Shown: piece by piece, positions 11,501 through 22,135 of the stretch
Numbering within the stretch: the stretch's first letter is position 1
Layout of the letters: every line of letters begins with the position of its first letter
From: Zingiber officinale
Taxonomy: Eukaryota > Streptophyta > Magnoliopsida > Zingiberales > Zingiberaceae
Direction: 5' to 3'
Assembly (NCBI RefSeq): GCF_018446385.1
Contig: NC_056002.1
Location: 9,248,894-9,312,893 of the forward strand
Length of the DNA: 64,000 bases
The notes under the pieces: generated by a model
The model's input: the letters and a program-made list of their open reading frames with translations, nothing else
Database searches by the model: none
What the model was told of the DNA's origin: nothing
Program-made: the position numbers and the translations under genes

Positions 11501-14500
11501 AATTTTCCTGGCACATATAGACCACTTTATACTGAAATTGAAACTGAACAAGTTTCTTCTTGCATTAATCCAGGTCTTGAAAATGATGTGGAAAATAAAA
11601 GATTGAATGCTGAAATGTCTGAAAATTCTTCTGGATACTCGTGTTTGAGTGGTTTAAAATATGCATATGCAGAGCAAGCTGCCGTATGCACAGATGAATC
11701 TTGCTCTGCTAGTTCAACTTTGGCATCTGGTGGCATGTTACTGCAGTTGGGTGAAGAAGATACTCTCAAAATGCATGATACTTCTATTTCAGGTAATCCA
11801 GGTAGAAGCTGTATCTCTTGTCAAAACATGGATGAAGTTTGTTTTCATTACAGTGAAGGGGGCAATGAGAAAATTGAGAAACCTACTTCTAACCAAGGTG
11901 CACCTTTAATTGAAGACAACTATATGGTAACTGATGTTGAAACAAGTAGCTTGCCTATTGTAACCTTACGTCAGCAAAATGAAATAGTCAGTTATCAGGA
12001 TGCACAAATCGAGTGTACAACTGCTGAAATGATTCTATGCCGGGAGGCTTTCTTAGAAGATTCCATTTCCAAATCTCTGGTCAAGGATGTGTTGCCTTCT
12101 GAATTGGAATCTAAATTTTCCCAGGATTTTTCCTATGGTATGTGGAAACACCTATTAAGTAATTATTATTTGTCATTTAATGACCATGATTAGCTTTTGT
12201 TTGACATTTTCAAACCTTATACTCATTGAGGCTTCTAATGATATTTGCTTTTTCTCAGCCGTAAACATGGTTTTTCTGTTATGCACATTCACTCTGTGTT
12301 TGATGACTACTTTTATCTGCAGAAACCTTTTTGTCACATTGCACTTAATGTAGATGCTGCAATTTTTTGCTTATCCAAATGTTGAGTTGTTAATCACTGG
12401 CAATTTATATTTTCTTTGATTTTTATTATTTTATCTTGCAACAATTTATCTTGAATTTTTTGGCATATTTATTTGAAACTCATAACATTGCATCTCTTTC
12501 TTTTTAAGTGGACACTATTTCATTTTTACAAATTGCACATACATCCTCACTGTTAGGGGTGTTTGTCTTAATATTTTAGGTTTAGTGTTATATCTAAAGT
12601 GTTGGTTACCCCATAAACAATACAATATTGTCCTACTTGCCTTAATTTCTTTATGGTATCACAGCCTCCTGTTTAGATTTTAGCTTAGGGTTCTCTAAAA
12701 GTGGTATTAACCTAAGGGGACGCCATGACCTCCCACTTATCTCTTGATTTTCTCTCTACTCCGCCAAGCTTCTTCTCACATCAACGACCTCTTTCCGTGG
12801 TAGATACATTCCAGCCAAAGCATTGCAGATGCTTATCTACGAGGAGTGCTACCTCCAAGCATCGTTATTGTACTGACGTCTTTGCTGATTGAGTCCTTTG
12901 CATCCATTGTGACATCTCAATGGCAACAAGTGCTGTCGCCTTTGCCAGCTCTACCCAGAAGCCCTCTGACTTGCAATCTTCGAGGCCTACCTTCAGAGTA
13001 TCAACCTTGACTATCTTGCCTCTTTCAGATCATCATACCTAAACCTCATTTCTGACAAAGTCTTTGCTAGCTACTGCCAGTTTAAAGGATCATATTGAAT
13101 TCATGAAGCTTCCGTTGAAAGGTGTGCTAGTGAAGACCCCCCACAGTGAACTTGATGGTGATGAGCACTATTGCTCCTAGTAATCCCTTCTTTGGTCTGG
13201 TCTGTCACTGCCATGCTGATGTGGACAGAAGAGCAATTCAAGAAAGCAATTTTAATCTTTTTATTATTTTTATCAAGTTTGGAATTTAGGGTATTTTTGA
13301 TAATTTCTTTTTTATATTTTTAGATTTTGAGTCCGTTTAGGATATTTTGGATTTTTAATATGTTTAGAATTTTTCATTTCTGTCAATATTTCTTTCTTTT
13401 CATCGTGTCTTAGAATTTGGAGTCTATATAAATAATTATTTGGGTTGGTTTTTTAGACTTGGTTAGCAACAATAAAACAAGATAAAATTTATTTAAATAT
13501 AGATGATGATATAATAGGAGATAGAGCTCAATGACGTAAAAGGATTCATACAGCCGACCCCACTTAGTGGGAAAAGGCTTGGTTGTTGTTGTTGTTGTCG
13601 TTTCTTCCCAATTGTCGAGTTTGGTTGCCTATATTGACATTCTGCGGAATCAATAGGGTTTGGAAGACCACTTCTGTTATTGACAAACTCTGATGTCGAA
13701 ATGGGTGATGGGGAGGAGGATGCTTATGAAGAAGTTCCTGCAGGCGTTGGGATACAAGTATTGATGCAGTGGATAACTGTCGATTCCGGAAGCGATATTC
13801 TAAATCCTGTTGATTCCGTAGAGTGTCAGTAGATAGACAACCAAACTCGATGTTTGGGAAGAAATGATACAACTGCAAATTTTTATTAATAAAAAAAACC
13901 CTTACATTAACCCAAATAATTGTTTATATAGATTTCAAATTCTAAGATACAAAGAAAGGAAAGAAATGCTGGCATAAAGAAAAAATTCTAAACATACTAA
14001 AAATCTAAAATATCCTAAATTGACTCAAAATATAAAAGACAGAAATTATCAAAAATACCCTAATTACCAAACTCGATAAAAATAATAAAAAGATTAAAGT
14101 TGCTTTCTCGAATTGCTCTTCTGTTTGCATCATTCTCCCCATGGTGGAGAAAATTTGCCCTCAAATTTAGGATGACAAAAGTGAGGGGACTACCATTAGG
14201 TGTTTTTGCTGACTGATTTTGATGCAATGACCGAGATCCATATGCATAAAATTCATCGCCCGAGGAGGCACTGGATGCATGCTAAATATCTGATATAAAA
14301 TTCAATAACATGATTATTCTTACTATCCCTAGATTTCTCTACTATTATCACTATTCTGCAACCCATCATCGTAACTTGTATTATACACCATCAAAGGCTC
14401 AACCCCAGGGCATCACCATGGTTTTCCTCAAAACTCTCAATGTCAACATCAAAAAGTGCCTTATGTGAAGGGAGGGTGAAATCCAATCCAATGCCAAAAG

Positions 14501-17500
14501 CACGGGCTGAACCCATAGTTTGTATTATAGCTTTTGGGAGCACCAAGAAAACCCTACCAGAAACAACTCTCCAATCACCTGCCAAGCTGCATAGCCTCTT
14601 CGTTCCAATCTTACTCTTCCCTATGGGGGAGGCAATGATGCTTGTCCTCATCGGTGTCAATAACCCGATCCTCTTCTCTATCATCATTGTCATAGATTGG
14701 GTCGCCGACTATTTTGATCTTGTCGTCATTTCTCTCATTGCCGTCGACTTCATCCACCTCCTCGTCGGATGAATAGATGAATAGATCTGGTTGTAGGCTA
14801 CTATGAAACTAAGAGATTTTAATTCTCATACCTAATGTGGAGAGAAGAGCAATTCGAGAAAGCAGTTTTAATCTTTTTATTATTTTTATCGAGTTTGGTA
14901 TTTAGAGTATTTTTGATCATTTCTGTCTTGTATATTTTTTAGATTTTGAGTCCATTTAGGATATTTTGGATTTTTAGTATGTTTAGAATTTTTCGTTTTT
15001 TGTCAGCATTTCTTTCTTTGTGTCTAGATCATGGTTTAAAGTACCGTGCCGAAATGGTCGAAACGCGAGAAACGTCTCGTTCTGCTCGGCGACCGACACC
15101 GGCACGACCTCGGCACCAGACCCACGACAGGTGCGACGTGTTGTGCGACCCCGTGATCACAGCGGAGGGGTCACTCGACCCTGCAACAGTAGTGGAGGGG
15201 TCGCATAACCCTTCCGTTGTTGCCGCAGAGTCATCGTGCGACCTTGCGGTCACTGCAGAGGGGTCACACGGCTAACATGTTCGTGCCAAAGGAGTCACGC
15301 AATCCCCGCGGCCATGGCTGGTCGCGCAATCCCGCGACAGTGCCGAAGTCGTGTGGTCTCGCAGTGGTGTCGGATTTCAAATTTTTTTTTAATTAAACTT
15401 ATGTTAATTATTTTAATCAACTCTTAGCTATGATAGAGATAATCTAAAGAGACTTTATTAAACCCTAATAAAATTATCTAATTAATTTTAGATTTCATTT
15501 ATTTTAATTTAAAAATTATAATACAACTTTTATTTATTTATTTATCTATTTTCATATCTTTTCCTGTTTAAAAGATTATTTTTTTTTCTTTTTTATTTTT
15601 AAAATATTTATGTTAAATATTTTAATTTTTAATTAATATATTTTATATTTAAAAAAATACCGAAACTATATCGGCACGGCACGATACAGTACCGAAACCG
15701 TATCGTTCCGGTCCAGGATCGAAACCTTGGCACGGGTCGAAATTTTAAACCTTGGTCTAGATTTTGGAGTCTATATAAACAATTATTTGGTTGATGTTGT
15801 AAGGGTTTTTTTATTAATAAGAATTTGTGGTTGCGTCGTTTTTTCCCATACTTCGAGTTTGGCTACCTATCTCCTATATTCTGCGGAATTAATAGGATTT
15901 AGAAGATCGCTTCCGGTATTCGTGTATCAGAACGAGGTTGATCTTGGTGAGTCAGTCGTTGTCTCCTAGCATTCTGCGGAATCAACGGAGTATAGAAGAT
16001 CGTTTCCGATATTAATGCGCGAATCAACGGAACCGATAGTTATCCGCTGCGTCACATGTGCACGGTGAACACCTATGCGAAGAATGTCTTAGTAGCACAT
16101 AGAAGAGGCATCTGTGATTTTCACCTCTACTGCAGCAACAAGGTAGTTCTTATTGTCTGACTCTTTTCAGACCTTTTAAACACACCCTCAAACAATGCTT
16201 CACAGGGTGTACATCCATCAAAATTCTTGATGAAAAATAAAAATGAGAACACATGGAACTAAGATCACTATCTTCACCATATCTTTGATTTCGACAAGTC
16301 TGTTATGTCGACTAGATTTCTCCACTACATCTACGAGTCCCCTTTCTTCACTTGATTTGCTCTCTTAGCACGTTTACTTGGTCCATGTTTGGATGATACA
16401 ACTCTTTTCTTATTGGTCTCTTTCTTCATCTTTCTCATACTTCCATCTGCAATTTCACCTTCCTTGAGGTTTTCTTTCTCTGCTCACTGCATTCCTTATC
16501 ATTTTTGTTCTTAAGAATAAAAATAGTAAGCTTGCCCCTCATGTTTACATCTGAAATAACCAACAAGCAGCACATTTGAGGGTGTTCATTTGGATTGTTT
16601 TTAATTATTATGTCAGGATTTATTTTAAACTAATGACATTTATGAGAGTCGGGTTAGATTTTATAGTTGGAAATACAGTATTTCAGAATTTGCCAAAGTT
16701 TTTTCCCCATCTATTTTAGGTCTAAGGCTATTTCGGGTATTTAATTTTAACCAAACTTTATTGACATGGGCTTATTTTTAACTAATGGAATTTATAGAGT
16801 AGTATTAGATTTTATTGTTAGAAATATGGTATTTCAGAATTTTAGCAAAGACTTTTCCCCATCTATTTAAGGTTCAGAGGTGTATCCAAGTGATTATTTC
16901 AAACTGATGGATTTATTTTAAACTGATGAATTTATTTCATACATTATTCTAAAATATTAGATAAATAAATAAATTATAAATTTTTTACTGATAAATGATT
17001 AAATTCTAAAACACTTCCTATGATCTTTAAAGTTAAAGAAAAATATTGCCAATGGCAATAACATACTGTTTAAGGTAGATAATTCACTAATGACATATAT
17101 ACAATATTTTAAATTTTAAACAATATATATGAAAACATAAAATTTTAAATGGCAAATATGGAAAATAATATATATACAAAAATATATAGAAAACTCTAAA
17201 GATAACCTTCATCCTCGGGTTACGCATGTGAGATTAAACCTGCTACTCCAACAATCCTATTAATATCAATACCCCTAACACTCCTTGTACTAGAGCATAG
17301 ATAGTATCTATATCCAACTTGTTATATGAACTTGTAGTATTTTGGCATAAAGCATTTAGAAGCTTCCCAGCAATCCTATGTATTTTGATGATTGCCTATT
17401 GTTCCAAATATGTTTTACACAACATAAAATTGTTATATCATCCTTATTCTTTCCGGTGCTTGCAGAAGAACCAATTACCATTGAATCTCCTAGGAAACAA

Positions 17501-17884
17501 GTGCAAAGATGTTTTACTCTGGAAGAAGCAACAGATACCATTCTCTTTTGCAGTGCTATTGTTCATGATATTGCCAACAAAGCTGCAACAATTGCGGTGG
17601 ATAAGGATTTGGCTCTTTATGACTCTTCACATCGACTAATTACATTTCTGGGAAATACTGTTTCCAATCATAAGGATTTTCGCAAAGCATCCAGTGGACG
17701 GACTCAGAGTCCACGTAGAGTTAAAAGGAAAAAGCAAGAAACTGCTGACAAGATGCCATCTGTTGAGCCAACAAACAATGTCATAAACTCAGAGATCACA
17801 TCTTGCGACAATCAAGTTACACACAGTATAGATAGCGCGAAGCCCCCAAAGCCTGAGTCCAAGTGTAACTGCACAGTGATGTAG
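2551..17884 (+). CDS. Plant Ser/Pro-rich basic protein (DYDWLLTPPDTPLFPSL family) with C-terminal CaaX-like box
   Basis: Six coding exons: 2551-2749, 2856-2961, 3254-3374, 3471-4202, 10163-12137 and 17466-17884. All have GT-AG borders and consistent phases, giving 1183 residues. The N-terminus carries family signatures (RERDNFLL, KLRYVSDFNLGITIP, DYDWLLTPPDTPLFPSLDDD). A long Ser/Pro/Arg-rich basic region follows (about 130-380), then RQMDHNRTPQNMFRPLLSSVPATTFY across the exon 4/5 junction. Exon 5 holds two similar Cys modules, CLKCG...CQEC at about 549-567 and 597-617, then an acidic low-complexity stretch. The last exon has a conserved block (TLEEATDTILFCSAIVHDIANKAA) and ends CNCTVM. Related plant proteins are annotated as proline-rich or serine/arginine-repetitive, and some basic proline-rich members are reported to bind microtubules; the biochemical role here is not established. 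The tail could be farnesylated (CaaX with Met). Confidence 0.88.
4524..4683 (-). mobile_element. Au-type SINE (tRNA-derived) with 16-bp target duplication
   Basis: Read on the - strand the element begins with a tRNA-like head (gagccttgacacaac), has a pol III B box (gggttcgaatcc, reverse complement of 4618-4629), then the gcagggtaaggctgcgtac core and a tail ending gcaccggactgctcc, which is the layout known for the widespread plant Au SINE. It is flanked by a perfect 16-bp direct repeat, agattgttgcatagga, at 4508-4523 and 4684-4699. The intact duplication indicates a fairly recent insertion into the host intron, antisense to the gene. Confidence 0.88.
6351..6481. repeat. 64-bp tandem duplication, period 67
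   Basis: Copies at 6351-6414 and 6418-6481 appear identical (starting aggggatgccatgatatcac and ending taccctcagc), separated by tat. The lack of divergence suggests a recent slippage or unequal-exchange event in the intron. Confidence 0.85.
6657..7482 (-). mobile_element. Solo LTR of a SIRE-like Copia element
   Basis: The 826-bp unit starts tgttgg and ends ccaaca. On the - strand it has a TATA box inside a palindrome (gctataaatatagc), a GC-rich upstream part, and a 3' end of the type ctattcaacccctcttctag, as in SIRE-like LTRs. Flanks caagt (6652-6656) and caagg (7483-7487) look like a 5-bp target duplication with one change. No internal retroelement sequence is attached, so it is a solo LTR in antisense to the host gene. 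The stretch 6979-7100 is a chain of five hairpins (see findings). Confidence 0.78.
13220..13690 (+). mobile_element. LTR copy A (+), interrupted by a LINE tail
   Basis: Begins tgtggacagaagagcaattc and shares the phrases ttttattatttttatcaagtttgg, gagtctatataaat and ttctgcggaatcaatagg with copies B and C. The 3' portion runs directly into sequence belonging to the internal edge of copy B. The shared TATA-like tctatataaa and the context of copy B mark it as an LTR rather than a MITE. Confidence 0.6.
13460..13598 (+). mobile_element. 3' end of an RTE-type LINE
   Basis: The segment includes ggattcatacagccgacccc, then acttagtggg and ggcttgg, and ends in (ttg)n. That arrangement is a widespread plant RTE-clade LINE 3' terminus. 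It splits LTR copy A. Only the extreme 3' end is present (5' truncated), and the left border is approximate. Confidence 0.62.
13762..14132 (-). mobile_element. LTR copy B (-)
   Basis: Read on the - strand it starts tgatgcaaacagaagagcaa and ends gttatccactgcatca, about 371 bp. Just outside its start is a purine-rich ccatggggagaatg, preceded by a short open stretch ending in a stop. That matches the usual Gypsy layout of polyprotein end, polypurine tract, LTR. It is inverted relative to copies A and C. Confidence 0.6.
14133..14830 (-). pseudogene. Decayed retroelement coding remnant (Gypsy-like)
   Basis: On the - strand short stop-interrupted segments include acidic PIYDNDD-type text around 14680-14780 and VYNTSYDDG around 14360-14390. 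These resemble the acidic linker between gag and protease of plant Gypsy polyproteins. No intact domain is present; the family call is inference. Confidence 0.35.
14836..16054 (+). mobile_element. LTR copy C (+), host of a nested hAT-like element
   Basis: It starts tgtggagagaagagcaattc and ends gttatccgctgcgtca. Without the 733 bp due to the nested element and its duplicated target it is about 486 bp. It exceeds copy B partly because the ttctgcggaat...agaagatcg segment is repeated (about 15880-15925 and 15970-16010). Confidence 0.6.
15030..15754. mobile_element. Non-autonomous hAT-like element with 8-bp target duplication
   Basis: Termini are catggtttaaa and tttaaaccttg, imperfect 11-bp inverted repeats. 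Both ends are flanked by gtctagat (15022-15029 and 15755-15762), an 8-bp target duplication as expected for hAT transposition. Subterminal parts share accgtgccgaaa-type motifs in inverted orientation. The left half is GC-rich, the right half very AT-rich. No transposase is encoded. A related internal layout recurs near 40.4-40.7 kb. Confidence 0.78.
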
Positions 17885-18937
17885 GCAGTTCCTTGAGCAA
17901 CTTTCATGGCATATGCAATCGTCGTGTCATTCTCTTTTGTATAGCACCAGTAGTGAGTTCAATTCTTTTGTATAGCACTAGTATGTGCAATCTTGTAAAG
18001 ATAATGTCGTCGGCAGCAGTTCTTGAGAGGAATGTAAAGGTTGTGATAGTTGTTGATTTTGCTTTCTAGTCTGGTTAGATGTGGGTGTTGTTTCCACTGT
18101 GTTCTTGAGGGACGTATGTGTGTGGGTTTCCCTCCATATATTTTGGTAAATTTATGTCGTTGGTTAGCTTCTATGGCTTTAATCCATCAAGAGAGCTGTA
18201 ATGGTTATTAAATATATTCTTATGCCTTCATTCTGATCTTTCTAACCAGGAAAAGATCAAGACAAAGGTAATTCTTTCGAATAATTCTTCAGAATAAAAA
18301 ACTGGTTCTTTATTAGAAATTCTTATTCAGTTCAGTTTATTTATTAGAAATTCAATTTTTTCTTTAAAAAATTAATTAATTCAATTCGATTTTGATTTTA
18401 AAATTTTTTATTCGGTTAAGTTAAATATACCTAATTAATTGAATTTTTAAATCAAATCTAATTTTTAGACCCTATTTGTTAAGACTAAAATTGAATTTTA
18501 TTTAAAAAAACTGATTTTTTTTTAAAAAAATATTCAGTTAATTTAGTTTTGGATTGAATTAATTGATATTTTATAGGCTCAATTTTTCGTTTTTTTAATT
18601 CAATCAATTCTATTTGTTTGAAAAAAATATATTTAATTTGGTTGAATTAATTTGATTCAATTTGATTCAGTGTTAACATAATATTCATCTCTAAATAGAT
18701 GACTTTTCTAAATCAGATAATTGTCACACCAACAAATAATTAACAATTCTCTTATTGATGAATCTGACATTAGTATGGTGGCATTGTTTAATCAAGAGGA
18801 AACTTTATCAAATTCAGCTCTTTGAATCTGACACGGAAGAACCAACTTACCACCTTTCTTTTCATCGCTAATAAATACCAAATTAAATTGTCTAAACGTG
18901 ACTTGTCCTCTATAAACATAAAGGCCATCCATAAAAT
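17885..18937. other. 3' flank and AT-rich intergenic sequence
   Basis: The first 300 bp or so is presumably the 3' UTR of the Ser/Pro-rich protein gene. The stretch 18280-18670 is AT-rich with many imperfect aattcaattcggtt-like phrases, probably an eroded repeat. No coding sequence recognised. Confidence 0.45.
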
Positions 18938-19571
18938 TAGGATTGTAAATGAACTAAGCATTTATGAATAAGTTTGGTGTTCGGTTCGGTAAGAACTTTT
19001 TTATGTTCGTTCAATATACATTAGATTAATTAAACAAATAAGTTTGAACAGCTCATTAAGCTAAACAAACAATCTTGAACACATATGTGTTCAGCTCGTT
19101 AACGTTCGTGAACAATGTTCGTGAACAACGTTTGTGAACAATGTTCACGAACAATATTTATTAATAAAATTCTTTTCAATATGCTAAATAAACAATAAAA
19201 TAAAATAAAATAAATAAATAAATTTAAATTATCAATCTTAATAACCAATCAAACAATTAAAAATTTCAAACAATCAAACAATCTTGAATTGAGAGCTTGA
19301 TAACATCTAAACGAACCAAACACGAACCAAGCTCAAGCCAAACCCGAACCAAGCTCAAGCCAAGCTTGAATTGAGAGCTTGATAACATCTAAACGAACCA
19401 AGCTCAAGCCAAGCTTCAAACAAGCTCATGCTCATAAAAAATAAACCAAGTCAAGATTGAAGACTCATTTCAAAAGTTTAGTTTATTTTAAACTCGACTC
19501 GGTTATCTTATCAAACAAGTTTGAACACCCCAAAGCTCGGCTCGGCTCGGCTCGACTTGTTTACAACCCTA
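18938..19571. mobile_element. hAT-like non-autonomous element with 8-bp target duplication
   Basis: Left end taggattgtaaatgaac and right end ttgtttacaaccctaa-type (reverse complement tagggttgtaaacaagtc) form imperfect inverted repeats. Both sides carry cataaaat (18930-18937 and 19572-19579), an 8-bp duplication typical of hAT. The interior has repeated phrases (cgaaccaagctcaagcc, gaattgagagcttgataaca) and a ctcggctcggctcgg stretch near the right end. No transposase is encoded. Confidence 0.78.
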
Positions 19572-19754
19572 CATAAAATCTACCTGATTAACTAGGCCGT
19601 TGGTTATGAGTATTTTCAGATTTATTTTGATGATTAATAAAAAAAATCTTTAGTCAGTCTAAAGAATTAGATATAAAATGCACATATAGACTTTAAGCAC
19701 TTCAAGAGCATGTATATAGCATCCCCTCAATAGCACCTCAGCATGTATACAAAA

Positions 19755-19774
19755 CACACGCGCGCGCGCGCACA
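19755..19774. repeat. (CG)n/(CA)n microsatellite
   Basis: A short alternating purine-pyrimidine run (cacacgcgcgcgcgcgcaca), potentially Z-DNA-forming. It sits in AT-rich intergenic DNA. Confidence 0.85.
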
Positions 19775-20370
19775 TACATATAGTGACTTAGTCCCAAGAA
19801 ACAAAGGGAACACGAATGCACCCACCGTATAATCCCCTAACTTCAATTCTAGTTAGTAATGCACGTGGTAATTATGACTTTTGTTCTTAAATCTATTCCT
19901 GTTTTGTAATGTTCTAATTAGTAATGCACGTGGTAACCTTTCTTCTCTGTTTTTTTGTACTTCTTTCCTACACAATTATATCTTCTTTTACGAAAGACAT
20001 ATAATCCTGTTTTGTAATGAAATAAGGAATACTATAGACAACAACTCTATCTTTGCTGAACACAACCAACTAAAGATGATAATCAACTTCATCAAATTGA
20101 CTATGCCCGGATATTTATGGATCCAAAATTCATTGCTAAGTTTGTGCTAGGTTAAAGCTATCCTTTCGACTTAGTAATTGACCATATGTTAGCCTAATAT
20201 CCATTTTCATGCTGATCAATGTCTTCCCATAGATCAATGGCGTGAATAGTATCTTGATGAGCTCTCTATCTAACTTAGATTCAATGATTTCCATCTTGAA
20301 CTAATTATCATTTGTTTGTTTGATGATGCAAAAATTCCATTAAATCCTGGAGCAAGTACACCTATACATC

Positions 20371-22135
20371 TTATATTTTACCATCAGGGTAGGGAATAAG
20401 ATTCCTTGTCCTAGCCATCTCTTCGTTAAGTAATAAGTAACTCATGATCTGATAAGCACTGATTGCATCATCTTGAGGTATTAGTATTCTACGATATTCT
20501 TGAACTCTATCGTTACACGGGGCCTTGGCTATGAACTGAAATGGTTCTCTAGTTCCCTTTGCAAAGCTTATGAAACTCCCATCATAAGCATAGATCAACT
20601 CTGTTTTTCCTTATACCATTGAAGAGCTTCATCATAAAGATAGAATTTCTTATACTTAAAGGTTGCTGCTGAGGCTACCATGTCCTTTGCCGACTGGTTC
20701 TTTCCTTCTTACTCTTGATGATTGTTGGCAAAGACTATTAAACGTCGAGCTAAATCACACTGATGGAAATACAAGATACCTGAGCGATAGATTCCACCAC
20801 GGAAGTCCATAAAGACAAATAAAAGACATAATCCTCATATGCGGACACTAGCCTGATTATTAAATCCTCATACCTAGCTTTTTGAGCCCTAATAGTTAAT
20901 TCATTTAAGAGAGAACCAAGGTCACAAGCTTCTTTTGAGGCCTGATTCTGTCCTGGGTCATGATGTCGGGGTAGGATATTCAAATTGTCTCCTAAATACC
21001 CGCGGTTCGAACCACAACTACGATGTATTTGTAAAAAATTTTTCTCCAAATAAGGGGTGTAATCAAAGGATGTTGGACTTCTAGGCTGGCCGTCGTGTGC
21101 GCTTCCTGATTTATCCTATGACCGATGGAAAACTTCCGTGCATAAGAAGACCTACTTTTTCTAAAGTTGGACGATTCTTGTTAATGAACTCCAATACTTT
21201 TTTATTAATCGTAAATCCTTGTATGACGTCCCCTCCAATATAATCACTTCTTTAGGGGAAAAGAAATTGTAATACGTCCCCTCCAGTTATATCCTCATCA
21301 TCTCTAAAATTTCCTCCAACAAGCATATCTATCTCATGCACGATCTTATCATCATCTGAAACTTTAGAAGTCATCAAATGGCCTGGCCTTAAGCATTCAT
21401 TTTTATATTTAATTTAGAGACCCCCTTACAAGTACTATGTCCACTACACCACAACTTACACAAGTGAATTTCTGATCTTAAAAAGAATCTTCAGTGTAGG
21501 TGATGAAACCTCATTGTGTTTAAGGAAAGCTCCTCAAAATCTGAAACAACATCCATTTCAATAAGAGTTTAGCATTTTAGCTGTTAATCCATCAATAAAA
21601 AGGATTTGCCGAGCGCTCAAGATAGAACAAAAGACCTTCATACAAAGGTGCCCATGAATTCTAACCTAGACAGGCATAGAAGAGAGAGGTACCCTTTCTG
21701 AAGATAAGTTCTTGCTCTATCTATGCAGGATATATCATCACACAATTCAGACATAGAAGAGAGATGTTTTTTTCAAAGAAATTCCTTGCTCCATCTGCAC
21801 GATCAGCACGCATGGTTCTAAAAGAACTAAGGTCTCCAAGAAGACAACTAAATACATCTTCCTCATTGGTGAATCGAAATACAAAAAAAAAAAAAGTCAA
21901 GGCGAGAGAGAAGACCTTCACATCTTTGAGGCTTTCAAAAGGCTTGACCCGTTGCTAGGAACTTCCAGTGAATCTCCCCTTCTCTCGTCTCCTCCGAAAA
22001 AAGATGCACAATTAGCTTCTCAACACTGAGATCCACATACAATTTTTTTGAGTACAACCTCAGCTTCACAACAAGCAAGTCTGGAGAATAAGGAGCCTTG
22101 GGAACAATCACTCGATCGAGCGGGAGATTATGCAA
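20371..22135 (-). pseudogene. Cluster of decayed coding remnants, family not identified
   Basis: Several stop- and frameshift-separated open stretches follow one another on the - strand: 22135-21935, 21921-21721, a segment around 21640-21560 (RQILFIDGLTAKML), a possible Cys/His knuckle around 21480-21430, an acidic stretch at about 21375-21260, 21049-20750 and 20598-20371. Just upstream of the last, a short window (FYLYDEALQWYKEK) continues into it only through a frameshift. Order and orientation suggest one ancient polyprotein or multi-ORF mobile or integrated element. No domain was recognised with confidence, so no family is named. Confidence 0.4.

Larger units (their letters stand above)
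12138..17465 (+). other. 5.33-kb intron 5 of the Ser/Pro-rich protein gene
   Basis: Donor GTATGT and acceptor tgcttgcag join TAT-G to AA-GAA (YEEP), keeping frame. The intron holds three copies of one LTR in + / - / + order, a LINE tail, decayed Gypsy-type sequence and a hAT-like element (listed separately). A motif at 12656-12667 (ggtatcacagcc) resembles a degenerate initiator-Met primer binding site, perhaps a vestige of another Copia element. Nothing recognised in 16055-17465. Confidence 0.7.

Noticed and set aside
12551-12670. Short LTR plus primer site (TRIM-like element)
   Set aside because: ggtatcacagcc differs from the Met primer site and no second terminal repeat was found; mentioned only as a vestige.
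13580-13598. Independent (TTG)n microsatellite
   Set aside because: It is the tail of the RTE-type LINE end rather than a free microsatellite.
15029-15275. Overlapping GC-rich open frames inside the hAT-like element
   Set aside because: GC-rich sequence keeps several frames open on both strands; no domain, and the region is inside a non-autonomous element.
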